Assembly (NCBI GenBank): GCA_041602035.1
Contig: JBFIHA010000008.1
Span: 62,001 to 126,000 of the forward strand
Source: JAOTVV01 sp041602035
GTDB taxonomy: Bacteria > Gemmatimonadota > Gemmatimonadetes > Gemmatimonadales > GWC2-71-9
DNA length: 64,000 nt
Reading direction: 5' to 3'
Shown: in pieces, positions 8,781 through 17,485 of the stretch
Position numbering within the stretch: position 1 is the first letter of the stretch
Layout of the letters: each line of letters starts with the position of its first letter
The notes under the pieces: model-generated
Seen by the model: the letters and a program-made list of their open reading frames with translations, nothing else
Databases searched by the model: none
What the model was told of the DNA's origin: nothing
Made by a program: the position numbers and the translations under genes

Positions 8781-8788
8781 TCGCTGCC

Positions 8789-10024
8789 ATGCCGATTGTC
8801 GAGCGCAGACGTGCCATAACGGTCCAGGTGGGTGGCGTCCCGATGGGATCCGCCCATCCCATCGTTGTGCAATCCATGACCAACACCGACACTGCCGATG
8901 TGGCGGCGACGACCGAGCAGGTGGCGGCGTTGGCGGCTGCGGGCAGTGAGCTGGTGCGGGTCACCGTCAACACCGATGCGGCTGCAGCCGCGGTGCCGGA
9001 GGTCGCGCGACGCCTCGCCGACCGCGGCGTCTCGGTGCCCATCATCGGGGACTTCCACTACAACGGTCATCAGTTACTGACGCGACACGAGGCACTGGCT
9101 GCGACGCTGGCGAAGTACCGCATCAACCCGGGCAACGTGGGGGCCCGGAGACGAGACGAGAATTTCCGCACGATCGTGGAAGTCGCCCTGGCCTACGACA
9201 AGCCCGTGCGCATCGGCGTGAACTGGGGATCGCTCGATCGTAACCTCCTGACCGAGTTGATGGACGAGAACGCCGAACGCCCCACGCCGCTCTCGGCTCG
9301 GGACGTGACCCTGAGCGCCATGGTCGAGAGCGCGATGCGATCTGCCGAGTTGGCCGAAGACGTGGGCCTCGCGCACGACCGTATCGTGCTCTCGGTGAAG
9401 ATGTCGCAGGTGCAGGACCTGGTCGACGTCTACCGGCTGCTGGCGCCGCGCTCGGACTACCCGCTTCATCTCGGCCTCACCGAGGCCGGCATGGGTGCCA
9501 AGGGCATCGTCGCCAGCGCGGCGGGGCTGGCCATCCTGCTTCAGGAGGGCATCGGCGACACCATCCGCGTCTCCCTGACGCCAGCTCCCGGTGGGGACCG
9601 CACGGAGGAAGTCCGTGTCGCGCAGCAGATCCTGCAGGCCATGGGACTACGGAGCTTCATGCCGCAGGTCACGGCCTGCCCCGGCTGTGGCCGCACAACG
9701 TCGACGTTCTTTCAGGAGATGGCGGAGCGAATCCAAGACTACTTGCGCGCACAGATGCCGCGATGGCGGGAGCATCATTCGGGTGTCGAAGAGATGCGCG
9801 TGGCGGTCATGGGGTGTGTGGTCAACGGGCCGGGGGAGTCAAAGCACGCCAATATCGGGATCTCGCTCCCCGGCACCTTCGAGGAGCCGAAAGCGCCCGT
9901 CTACGTCGATGGAAAGCTCTCAGTGACCCTCAAAGGGGATCGGATCGTGGACGAGTTCATTGAGATCCTCGAGGAGTACGTCGGACGCACTTATCCGACC
10001 CCCAGGGAACCCGTCGCGTCCTGA
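8789..10024 (+). CDS. ispG: 4-hydroxy-3-methylbut-2-en-1-yl diphosphate synthase (flavodoxin type)
   Basis: IspG (GcpE) converts methylerythritol cyclodiphosphate to HMBPP in the non-mevalonate isoprenoid pathway. The 411-residue protein is the short, two-domain bacterial form. The N-terminus shows the TIM-barrel signature VPMGSAHPIVVQSMTNTDT. The [4Fe-4S] ligands are Cys297 and Cys300 (CPGCGRT) and Cys343, with Glu350 of the conserved NGPGE that follows. All expected residues are present. No other isoprenoid gene lies nearby. The next gene starts 41 bases downstream. Confidence 0.97.
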   Translation: MPIVERRRAITVQVGGVPMGSAHPIVVQSMTNTDTADVAATTEQVAALAAAGSELVRVTVNTDAAAAAVPEVARRLADRGVSVPIIGDFHYNGHQLLTRHEALAATLAKYRINPGNVGARRRDENFRTIVEVALAYDKPVRIGVNWGSLDRNLLTELMDENAERPTPLSARDVTLSAMVESAMRSAELAEDVGLAHDRIVLSVKMSQVQDLVDVYRLLAPRSDYPLHLGLTEAGMGAKGIVASAAGLAILLQEGIGDTIRVSLTPAPGGDRTEEVRVAQQILQAMGLRSFMPQVTACPGCGRTTSTFFQEMAERIQDYLRAQMPRWREHHSGVEEMRVAVMGCVVNGPGESKHANIGISLPGTFEEPKAPVYVDGKLSVTLKGDRIVDEFIEILEEYVGRTYPTPREPVAS

Positions 10025-10065
10025 GCGACCGCCGACGCGGGTAAGGGTGGCGCGGGAGGAGGACC

Positions 10066-11064
10066 GTGGCTCGAGGCAGCGTGTCGCGACTGGCCGCCGT
10101 GTTGTTGCTCATGGGCTGCGAGCACACCGCGCCGTTCGAGGCGCGCGAGCCCGAGCTGCTCGGCCCCAGCAACGGGCAGCTCCCCATCCGCCTCACCTAC
10201 AATCCGGCCGAAGACCGCGATCCCGCTGCCGGTCCCGACATGATCGTGTTCAGTCGATTGGAGCCCGGCCGGACCGATCTCGATCGCTGTCTCGCGTTTC
10301 TGCCGACCGGCGGCGGCACGCTCACCCAATTGGCATGTGCTGGAGGCCCGCACGCCGACAGCATCACTGACGGGTGGCTCCAGCCCGCGGTCTCCGCCCA
10401 TGGGCAGATCGCGTATGTGCGGGAGCGTGCGACGTTCCCAGCCATCGCCCCGACGGCGCGCCACCTGGTTGTCGCACCCGTCGCGGCACCCGACAGCGTG
10501 AGCGCGGAGGTGTTGGTGCTGTTCCAGGCGCCGGACGGGCGCCGCGTCACCGCCCTGCGCGAGCTGCAGTGGAGCGGTGCCGACCTTCGGTTCGTGATGG
10601 GTCAGGATTCGTTCCCCCGGGTGGCGGGGGTGTTCGACACGCTGTTCACGGCGATCTCCCTCGCCGAACTCACACCTACGGTCGGTGTGCCACGGCCAAT
10701 TGCGGGGACCGAGGGTGCCTACGCCCACGCGCCAGCGCCCGACGGGGGGATCTGGTTCGTGACGACCAGGGCGCCGACGGCGCTCATCCACTCAGCGGCG
10801 GACGGGTCAGCACCGCGGGTGTTCGGGACCTTCTCTCGACCGGTGACGGCCCTGGCCGCCGTCGACGGGCAACCGGTGGCCGTGCTCGGCGGCACCGATC
10901 CCACCGCGGTGGAGTGGCTCGACGCCGCAGAGGGCACGATTGCGGGACGTCTGGCGATCGCGGGTCAGGGCGGCCGCATCGTCGGCGTGCCCGGATCGCG
11001 GCGTTTCGTGCTGGAACTCCGTCGGGGCGGCAACACGGACCTCTGGCTCCTGGATCTCCCGTGA
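10066..11064 (+). CDS. Lipoprotein with predicted beta-propeller fold, partner of TonB receptor
   Basis: The 332-residue protein starts at GTG. Its N-terminus has a lipoprotein signal with lipobox LLMGC, so Cys18 is the likely lipidation site. The rest is repetitive, with patterns such as PDMIVFSRLEPG, GQIAYVRE and GGIWFVTTRAP spaced as in WD40-like or TolB-like propellers. Its stop overlaps the GTG start of the TonB-dependent receptor by four bases (GTGA), indicating translational coupling. It may sit at the periplasmic or surface face of the outer membrane and help capture the receptor's ligand. The exact family was not identified. Confidence 0.75.
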   Translation: MARGSVSRLAAVLLLMGCEHTAPFEAREPELLGPSNGQLPIRLTYNPAEDRDPAAGPDMIVFSRLEPGRTDLDRCLAFLPTGGGTLTQLACAGGPHADSITDGWLQPAVSAHGQIAYVRERATFPAIAPTARHLVVAPVAAPDSVSAEVLVLFQAPDGRRVTALRELQWSGADLRFVMGQDSFPRVAGVFDTLFTAISLAELTPTVGVPRPIAGTEGAYAHAPAPDGGIWFVTTRAPTALIHSAADGSAPRVFGTFSRPVTALAAVDGQPVAVLGGTDPTAVEWLDAAEGTIAGRLAIAGQGGRIVGVPGSRRFVLELRRGGNTDLWLLDLP

Positions 11065-13811
11065 GGACCCTCGCGGTCGCGGCACTCGCGCTCGTGCTCC
11101 CGTCGATCGCGCTGGCGCAGGCGGGGGGACGCATCACGGGGCGGGTGACGGACGTCTTGAACGCCCAGCCGGTCCCCAATGCCGTGGTCACGGTGGGGAG
11201 CGGGGTTCGAGGGTCGGTGACGGGCGCGGACGGGCGATACGCCATCCGTGACCTCGCACCGGGGTACTACCGACTCCGCGTCCGTGCCGCGGGCTTTCGC
11301 GTGCTCGCGCGTGACAGCGTCTTCGTTGGGACCGGGAGAACCACGATTATCGACCTTGGGCTGACCAGCGAGGCGGTTCCGCTGCCGCCCCTGGCGGTCG
11401 AGGCGGCGCCCGACCGCCTGCTGGATCCTCGAGAACCGCAGACCGTGCAGCCGATTGCCGCCGAAGACCTCCGCGTCCTTCCGGTCTCGACACTCGACGA
11501 AGCCGTCGCCCTGCAGACCGGTGTCGTACTTGGCTCTTTCCGCGGCGGCCGCCTGGGCCAGGACATCCTGGTGGTCGACGGCTTCGGACTGAAGAACCAA
11601 CTGGACGCGTCCTCTGGCCGGCTCGGGCTACGGTTCCCGACCGCCGCGCTCCAGGAGGCCACGGTGGTGACCGGTGGCTTCTCGGCAGGATACGGACAAG
11701 CCCTTTCCGGCATCGTCACGGCGTCGACCCGCGACGGCGGCGACCGGTTGGAGGGGAGGGTGACCGTCGAAACCGACCGGCCCCTGCCGGAGGGGTGGGA
11801 CGTCGGGCTGGACCGCCTGACGGTATCTGCCGCGGGTCCGGTCGTCGGTCCGCTCCGATTCCTCGCGGTCGTCGACGCCGAGGCGAGAATCGACGACGAC
11901 CCGGTGAATGCACCGCCACCGTCGGACACGTTGGATCCTCGGTCCGCCCGACCCTGGGTGCTGCCACGCAATGCGGGAGAGCGCTACGACGTCCTCGGGA
12001 AGCTGACGCTACCGGTCGGACGGCGGAACACCGTCCGTCTCTTGGGTATGGCATCCGAGTCGCAGCGCCGGCTGTACGACCCCCAACTGAAATACGCTCC
12101 GGGGAGTGACGTTGGCGAGCGACTCCACGGGCGGTTTGCGCTGCTGCACCTCCGGCACGTGACTCCGCCGACCGCCGCCACGACGATCGTGGCGGACGTG
12201 CGCGTGGGGATGTTCGAAAAAGAAGCGGTGCGAGGTCCGGTGGCCGATCCGGCGGGCTACCGTCTTGGCGGATTCACGTTCTCACGACTGGCGCTGGTCG
12301 GCGAGCGCCTCGCCTCGTCGCAGGACACCGTCGCGGCCCGCGCCCCCATCGCCGGGTTCGAGCGCCCGACCTTCGTCGAGGGCTCACCTTGGGGTGTGCC
12401 GGCATTCTTTCTCACGGCCCCACCACGTGGCGAGCTCGTGTGGAACCGGTTTCGGGAAGGGCGGCTGCGGGTCGATCTTCTAGTCGGGCCGGGCCAGGAT
12501 ACCGATCTCCGGGCAGGGGGCGAGTACGTTCGCCAGCGCGTGCAGACGTTCACCCGGCTCGAGGCGTACCGGTCAGTGGCCGACGGGGCTCCGCCGGCCA
12601 CAGGATCCGACTTCGGTCCGCGGCTGGGTGCTGGCTACGTCGAGCTCCAGCAGCGGACCGGGGAGTTCACGCTGACCGCGGGGATGCGACTCGATCTGTT
12701 CAACGGTCGAAGCGCAACGGATGCCGTTGAGAACGACACGAAGCTCGCGATCGGTCCGAGGCTAGCCCTGTCGACGGTCCTCGGGCCGGCGACCGTGGTC
12801 GTCGGATGGGGTCGATTCGCGCAGCCCCCGGATTTCCAATACCTGGTGGATGCGGCCTTCGACGACACGCTGCGCACGGGCCGCTTCCGCCGAGGCAACT
12901 CGAATCTCGGATTCGAGACGAGCACCCAGTACGAGCTCCAGGTCCGAGCGAGACCGACGACCGGTGTGTCGCTGCGGATCGGCACGTTTGTCAAACGCCT
13001 CGACGGTCTCGTTGCGTCGATCCCGCTGGGGTTGGATCCCGACAGCGCCATCTTCGCCAGTGGCGACTTTGGCAACGTGAAGGGCATCGAGACGACGCTG
13101 GAGCGCGAATTCGATGGGCTGGTTGGTGGGCGTGTGACGTACGTGCTCCAGCAGGCGCAAGCGACGGCAACCGATGCCCGCGACTTCTATCGTCGCCTGC
13201 GCATCTCCCCGATCGGCGATACGATCGTTCCAGCCACGGCCCAATTCCCGCTCGACTTCGATCGGCGGCACACGGTGACCGTCGTGGGGCGTGGACGTGT
13301 CCCTGCCAGTGCCGGCCGGCTCATCGGCGGCACCGAGGGAACCGTCGTGGGGCGGTGGGGGTCGGGGCTCCCCTTCACCCGAACCACGGCCGCCGGTGAC
13401 TCCATCATCGGGCTCCCCAACAGCGGCCGTCTGCCCCTTGAGTTCAGCCTCGATGTGCTGCTGCGGCGAGAGGTCGGACTCGGAGCGGTCCGGGTGGCGG
13501 CGTTCGTCGATGTGCGGAATCTGACCAACCGGAGGAACGTGGTCGCCGTCCGGCGCGACAATGGCCTCACGACCGCGACCGATACGCAGATCGACGATCT
13601 CGCCGAGCGAGCCTACCAGGCGCACCCCAGTCCGATTCCCTACGAGTCCCCCCGGTATCGCCCCTGGGCGGATCTCGATGGAGATGGCGTCGTGGCCGGA
13701 CGCGACGAACTCTTGCCGCTGTACCTGAGGGCCGCACGCGACATCGCACAGCCCGTGTTTCTCTTCGGGCCACCCCGACTCGTCCGGATCGGCGTCGAGA
13801 TTGCGTTCTAA
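11061..13811 (+). CDS. TonB-dependent outer-membrane receptor with carboxypeptidase-regulatory domain
   Basis: The 916-residue protein has a signal peptide (residues 1-20, ending IALAQ), a carboxypeptidase-regulatory/Ig-like domain (about 22-100, GRITGRVTDVLNAQPVPNAV), a plug domain (about 125-235, with DILVVDGFGLKNQLDASSGR and the GYGQALSGIV pattern) and a long beta-barrel. It ends in Phe, as outer-membrane proteins usually do. It should import a large or scarce nutrient across the outer membrane using TonB energy. The ligand is unknown. Gene overlap with the preceding lipoprotein suggests a joint uptake unit. The true start is taken as the GTG that overlaps the lipoprotein stop; the same frame is open much further upstream, but that part lies over the lipoprotein gene. 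Confidence 0.92.
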   Translation: MRTLAVAALALVLPSIALAQAGGRITGRVTDVLNAQPVPNAVVTVGSGVRGSVTGADGRYAIRDLAPGYYRLRVRAAGFRVLARDSVFVGTGRTTIIDLGLTSEAVPLPPLAVEAAPDRLLDPREPQTVQPIAAEDLRVLPVSTLDEAVALQTGVVLGSFRGGRLGQDILVVDGFGLKNQLDASSGRLGLRFPTAALQEATVVTGGFSAGYGQALSGIVTASTRDGGDRLEGRVTVETDRPLPEGWDVGLDRLTVSAAGPVVGPLRFLAVVDAEARIDDDPVNAPPPSDTLDPRSARPWVLPRNAGERYDVLGKLTLPVGRRNTVRLLGMASESQRRLYDPQLKYAPGSDVGERLHGRFALLHLRHVTPPTAATTIVADVRVGMFEKEAVRGPVADPAGYRLGGFTFSRLALVGERLASSQDTVAARAPIAGFERPTFVEGSPWGVPAFFLTAPPRGELVWNRFREGRLRVDLLVGPGQDTDLRAGGEYVRQRVQTFTRLEAYRSVADGAPPATGSDFGPRLGAGYVELQQRTGEFTLTAGMRLDLFNGRSATDAVENDTKLAIGPRLALSTVLGPATVVVGWGRFAQPPDFQYLVDAAFDDTLRTGRFRRGNSNLGFETSTQYELQVRARPTTGVSLRIGTFVKRLDGLVASIPLGLDPDSAIFASGDFGNVKGIETTLEREFDGLVGGRVTYVLQQAQATATDARDFYRRLRISPIGDTIVPATAQFPLDFDRRHTVTVVGRGRVPASAGRLIGGTEGTVVGRWGSGLPFTRTTAAGDSIIGLPNSGRLPLEFSLDVLLRREVGLGAVRVAAFVDVRNLTNRRNVVAVRRDNGLTTATDTQIDDLAERAYQAHPSPIPYESPRYRPWADLDGDGVVAGRDELLPLYLRAARDIAQPVFLFGPPRLVRIGVEIAF

Positions 13812-13866
13812 CTCGGCCGCGTTACCCTTCAACACGGATGTGCAAAGTCGCTGTGGAGAACGCCAC

Positions 13867-14673
13867 GTGAGCGTGGAGTCCGTGTCGAAATCTGTGGAGA
13901 ACTTGGAGTATTGTGAACATGCCGCCGCGCTTGTTGCCGACGCGGAACGGGTGACCGTGCTCACGGGTGCCGGGATGTCCCAGGAGTCGGGGGTTCCGAC
14001 GTTTCGCGATGCACAGACTGGGCTCTGGGCCCAGTATGACCCTGCAGAGCTTGCCACGCCCGAGGCGTTCCACACGCATCCTGCCCGGGTGTTCGGATGG
14101 TATCTGTGGCGGTTCCGCCTCGCCCGAGCGGTGGAGCCTCATGCCGGCCACTTCGCGCTCGCATCGCTCGCCGAACGCTTCGACGACTTCACCTTGGTGA
14201 CGCAGAACGTGGACGGGCTCCACCGGCGGGCGGGCAGTCGGGATCCCGTCGAACTGCACGGCTCGCTCGAGACGTTTCGCTGCGCCGACCGCGGGCATCC
14301 GTTCGACGTGTCCGGCCTCGAGGGCCTGGGGGGGCCGGCGCCCGGTGAGGTGCCGCCTCCTGCCTGTCCGCATTGTGGCAGCCCGGTACGACCGGCCGTG
14401 GTGTGGTTTGGCGAGGTGTTGCCCGTGGAGGCGCTGGAACGTGCCTGGGCGGCGGTACAGCGATGCGACGCCCTGCTCGTGGTGGGGACCTCATCCGTGG
14501 TCTACCCGGCCGCGGCACTCCCCGAGATCGCGTTGCGACGCAGCGTACCGGTTGTCGAGATCAACCCCGAACGTACGCCACTCACTGCCCACGCCACCCT
14601 GTGGTGGCCGGGGTCGGCTGCCACGACACTGCCGATGCTGGATGGGGCGGTGAGCGCATCGGACTCGCGATGA
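13867..14673 (+). CDS. NAD-dependent protein deacylase (sirtuin, Sir2 family)
   Basis: The 268-residue protein carries the sirtuin NAD-binding motifs GAGMSQESGVPTFRD and TQNVDGLHRRAG, the catalytic His131 in ELHGS, and the C-terminal VGTSSVVYPAA and VEINPE motifs. It should remove acyl groups from lysines with NAD+. The zinc site is atypical: the second pair is a normal CPHC, but the first reads C-x4-H (FRCADRGHPF) rather than CxxC. The start is GTG with GGAG 8 bases upstream; other GTG codons follow within 20 bases. Its stop overlaps the pyruvate kinase ATG (ATGA), so expression is coupled to glycolysis. Confidence 0.92.
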   Translation: MSVESVSKSVENLEYCEHAAALVADAERVTVLTGAGMSQESGVPTFRDAQTGLWAQYDPAELATPEAFHTHPARVFGWYLWRFRLARAVEPHAGHFALASLAERFDDFTLVTQNVDGLHRRAGSRDPVELHGSLETFRCADRGHPFDVSGLEGLGGPAPGEVPPPACPHCGSPVRPAVVWFGEVLPVEALERAWAAVQRCDALLVVGTSSVVYPAAALPEIALRRSVPVVEINPERTPLTAHATLWWPGSAATTLPMLDGAVSASDSR

Positions 14674-16094
14674 GCTCCGCCGTGCCGTTTCGACGGACCA
14701 AGGTCGTCGCCACCCTCGGGCCGGCGTCGGCCGACCGACCGGTGTTGCGCCGCCTCGTGCAGGCGGGAGTGGACGTCTTCCGCATCAACAGCTCGCACGG
14801 GGATCCGGCTACCTGGGGGGAATGGATCGATCGGGTGCGGCGGGTCGGATCGGATGTCGGCCGAGACGTCGCGGTGTTGGTCGATCTCCAAGGCCCACGC
14901 ATCCGAGTCGGGACGCTGTCCGAGCCGCTTGACCTCGCGTCGGAGGAACCGGTGGTGTTTGTCCCGGAGGGGAGCGCCCGGCCCGGCGAGATCCCCACCA
15001 CGTACCCCGCGCTCGCCGACGATGTTGAAGTCGGTAAGAGACTGCTGCTCGACGACGGGCTCTTGGCGGTCGAGATCGTCGCGGTCGACGGCCGGCGCGT
15101 TCATGGGGTCGTGCGTCAGGGCGGGGTCCTCCGAAGTCACAAGGGCATGAACCTCCCAGGTATGGTGGTGAGTGCGCCGGCCCTCACGGAGCACGATCGC
15201 GATCACCTGGCCGTCGCCCTCGATCACGAGGCTGACTATATCGGGGTGTCGTTCGTCCGCCGTGCCGAGGACGTGTCGCAGGTTCGCAGCCTCGTGCCTC
15301 CAACGGTCGGCTTGGTCGCGAAGATCGAGATGGCAGCTGCCCTCGACGATCTTGATCGGATTGTTCCGGCCGCCGACGCACTCATGGTGGCGCGGGGCGA
15401 TCTTGGGGTCGAATTGCCGTTCGAGAAGGTGCCACTCACGCAGAAGCGGCTGATCGCCGAGGCAAACCGGCATGCCCGCCCGGCCATCACGGCCACGCAG
15501 ATGCTGGAATCGATGGTCCACAACCCGCGGCCGACGCGGGCGGAGGCCTCCGACGTGGCCAACGCCATTCTCGACGGGACGGACGCCGTCATGTTGTCAG
15601 CTGAGACGGCGGTGGGCGAGTATCCCGTCGAGGCGGTCGAGGCGATGACGCGGATCATCCTGGAGGTCGAAGGTACGCTCACGGCGGCCGGCACCCCACG
15701 CCGGCGCGGGATTCGGGCGAGCGGGGCTACCCCCACGGTGGATGACGCGATCGCGTATGCGACCGTGGTGGCTGCCGAGACGCTCGAGGTTCCGCGCATC
15801 GTGTGTTTCACGAAAAGTGGCTTCACGGCGCGCAAGATCGCCTCCCATCGTCCCACCATCCCGATCGTCGGCCTCACGACCGACGTCGAAACGTGTCGGC
15901 GGCTGTCACTGGTCTGGGGCGTGATGCCAACGCTCGTGGACGACGCTCCCAGCTACGAGACGATGTTGGGCAAGGCTCGGGACGCGCTTCTTGCGCGAGG
16001 CGTCGTGCGGGTTGGGGATCGCATCGTCGTCACCGCCGGCGTGCCGTTCCATGTACCGGGGACCACCAACCTGCTCAAGGTGGAAACGATTTGA
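14670..16094 (+). CDS. pyk: Pyruvate kinase
   Basis: The 474-residue enzyme transfers phosphate from PEP to ADP, the last step of glycolysis. Visible motifs are RTKVVATLGPAS, the FRINSSHG substrate loop, the metal/PEP site VAKIEMAAALDDLD with the catalytic Lys, and MVARGDLGVELPFEKVP. The nucleotide-proximal segment ATQMLESMVHNPRPTRAEASDVAN is intact. The C-terminal allosteric domain (about 360-474) is present. The ATG overlaps the sirtuin stop, and the gene's own stop overlaps the start of the next gene, so the three genes form a tightly coupled operon. Confidence 0.96.
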   Translation: MSSAVPFRRTKVVATLGPASADRPVLRRLVQAGVDVFRINSSHGDPATWGEWIDRVRRVGSDVGRDVAVLVDLQGPRIRVGTLSEPLDLASEEPVVFVPEGSARPGEIPTTYPALADDVEVGKRLLLDDGLLAVEIVAVDGRRVHGVVRQGGVLRSHKGMNLPGMVVSAPALTEHDRDHLAVALDHEADYIGVSFVRRAEDVSQVRSLVPPTVGLVAKIEMAAALDDLDRIVPAADALMVARGDLGVELPFEKVPLTQKRLIAEANRHARPAITATQMLESMVHNPRPTRAEASDVANAILDGTDAVMLSAETAVGEYPVEAVEAMTRIILEVEGTLTAAGTPRRRGIRASGATPTVDDAIAYATVVAAETLEVPRIVCFTKSGFTARKIASHRPTIPIVGLTTDVETCRRLSLVWGVMPTLVDDAPSYETMLGKARDALLARGVVRVGDRIVVTAGVPFHVPGTTNLLKVETI

Positions 16095-16867
16095 GTGGGA
16101 GGCTGGTGATTCTCGGATCGGGTACGTCGTTCGGCGTGCCCGTGATCGGCTGTGATTGTGCCGTGTGTCGATCGGACGATCCCCGGGACCGGCGAACCCG
16201 GACCGCGGCGGTGATCGAGACCCACGGGGTGCGCGTCCTCGTCGACACGCCACCGGAGTTACGCCTGCAGCTGGTGGGTGCCGGAATCGATGCCGTCGAC
16301 GCCGTGTTGTATACGCACGAGCATGCCGATCACGTCGGCGGCATCGACGACTTACGGGCCATGTCGGCCCGTCGGGGTCCGCTGGCGGTGTACGGTCCAC
16401 CGGAGACCCTAGCCGAGCTGGCGCGCCGCTTCTCGTACATCTTCGACCCCACGGTGGAGGCGCCACCCGGCACCAACAAACCCGAGCTGCGGCCGACCGC
16501 CGTTGCGCCACTCGAGACGGTGTGGGTGGAGGCTGCCTCGGTGCTTGCCATCGAGCTCGATCACGGCGGCACGCGCGTGTACGGCTACCGCGTGGGGTGC
16601 GTTGCCTACCTCACCGACGTCAAGACCGTGAGCGAGGCCGCCTTCGCGGCACTCGAGGGAGTCGAGGTCCTGGTCATCAACGCACTCTTCGAGCGCCCCC
16701 ACCCGACCCACCTCTCGTTCGACGAGGCGGTCGCGGTGGCCCGGCGTGTCGGGGCCCGCCAGACCTTTGTCACCCATCTGACCCACCGCTATGCCCACTC
16801 GTGGCTCGAGTCGCGCCTCCCCGAGGGGATCACACCGGCCTATGACGGGCTCGTCATTCCGTTTTGA
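16091..16867 (+). CDS. MBL-fold metallo-hydrolase, PhnP-like
   Basis: The 258-residue protein belongs to the metallo-beta-lactamase fold. It begins with ILGSGTSFGVPVIGCDCAVC, carries the metal motif YTHEHADHVGGIDDLR, and has later histidines in THLTHRYAH. The N-terminal cysteine-containing segment and overall length match the PhnP/YcbX-type phosphodiesterase group rather than RNase Z. No phosphonate genes are nearby. The start is ambiguous: TTG overlaps the pyruvate kinase stop (TTGA), while a GTG 15 bases later has GGGAGG very close upstream. The substrate is unknown; a cyclic nucleotide or phosphodiester is the family expectation. Confidence 0.85.
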   Translation: MSGRLVILGSGTSFGVPVIGCDCAVCRSDDPRDRRTRTAAVIETHGVRVLVDTPPELRLQLVGAGIDAVDAVLYTHEHADHVGGIDDLRAMSARRGPLAVYGPPETLAELARRFSYIFDPTVEAPPGTNKPELRPTAVAPLETVWVEAASVLAIELDHGGTRVYGYRVGCVAYLTDVKTVSEAAFAALEGVEVLVINALFERPHPTHLSFDEAVAVARRVGARQTFVTHLTHRYAHSWLESRLPEGITPAYDGLVIPF

Positions 16868-16917
16868 CGGCAATCTCGTCGCGTGGTAATTTCAGTGGGG
16901 ACAAGCAACTAGCGCCG

Positions 16918-16949
16918 CTCGATTCACCTCGGGGATCGAGGGCATTTTT
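16918..16949 (+). terminator. Possible weak intrinsic terminator
   Basis: CTCGAT and ATCGAG form a 6-bp stem around an 11-base loop, followed by GGCA and five Ts. It lies 50 bases after the metallo-hydrolase gene and would close the sirtuin-pyk operon. The stem is short, so the call is tentative. Confidence 0.3.
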
Positions 16950-16996
16950 CACGGACCGCTCCGCGTTTCCTTCTGAGGGCTCGGGGCGGCGCCTAT

Positions 16997-17027
16997 CTCT
17001 CTCCGCCTTCGGTGGTTCCCGAGAGAG
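16997..17027 (+). promoter_or_regulatory. Hairpin in leader of ytxH-like gene
   Basis: CTCTCTC (16997-17003) pairs perfectly with GAGAGAG (17021-17027), and inner CGCC/GGTG pairs close a TTC loop. The hairpin ends about 15 bases before the GGAGG of the ytxH-like gene. It may be a leader structure affecting stability or translation; no T tract follows. Confidence 0.3.
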
Positions 17028-17051
17028 GGGACGGAAGGGAAGGAGGTCAGT

Positions 17052-17465
17052 ATGCCCCACGTGAGGGATGACAAGCCGGTGATCATCATCGAGAAATCCA
17101 GTGGTGGATTGGGGGGGTTCTTCCTCGGGCTGTTGATCGGTGCGGGAGCGGCACTGCTGCTCGCGCCGCAAAGTGGTGAAGAGACGCGGGAGGTGTTGCG
17201 CGCTCGCGGGCGGAAGCTGCGCGACGACGCGCAGTCCAAGGCGGAGGAACTCCAGGATCGACTCGGCGAAGGCTACGATCGTACCAAGGATCGCCTGGAG
17301 CAGGGCTTCGAGTCGGCGCGTCGCACCATTCGGGAGAAGCGAGCCGGCGCGCAGGATGCGGTGGATGCCGGTCGCGCGGCGGTGCACACGGCCCGCGACG
17401 AACTGGAGCGGCGCCTGCAGGAGGCGCGCGCGGGCCGCTCCGGGGAAGAGGACGAGACGACCTGA
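17052..17465 (+). CDS. YtxH-domain protein
   Basis: The 137-residue protein has an N-terminal membrane segment (about 16-38, GGFFLGLLIGAGAALLLAPQ) that runs straight into the YtxH signature LLLAPQSGEETRE. A long charged helix follows (about 45-130), consistent with a coiled coil or an apolipoprotein-like amphipathic helix. YtxH proteins are linked to general stress in Firmicutes and are common in many phyla; the molecular role is unclear. The ATG has GGAGG seven bases upstream. The gene precedes a YihY-family gene by 20 bases and is probably in the same operon. Confidence 0.88.
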   Translation: MPHVRDDKPVIIIEKSSGGLGGFFLGLLIGAGAALLLAPQSGEETREVLRARGRKLRDDAQSKAEELQDRLGEGYDRTKDRLEQGFESARRTIREKRAGAQDAVDAGRAAVHTARDELERRLQEARAGRSGEEDETT

Positions 17466-17485
17466 GCTGAGCGGCGGGACGAGTC

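Noticed and set aside
10374..11060. N-terminal extension of the TonB-dependent receptor
   Set aside because: The extension lies in another frame over the propeller lipoprotein gene and lacks any domain. The signal peptide begins at the GTG that overlaps the lipoprotein stop.
14502..15521. Long minus-strand open frame inside pyruvate kinase
   Set aside because: It is antisense to an intact pyruvate kinase gene. Long opposite-strand frames are expected at this GC content.
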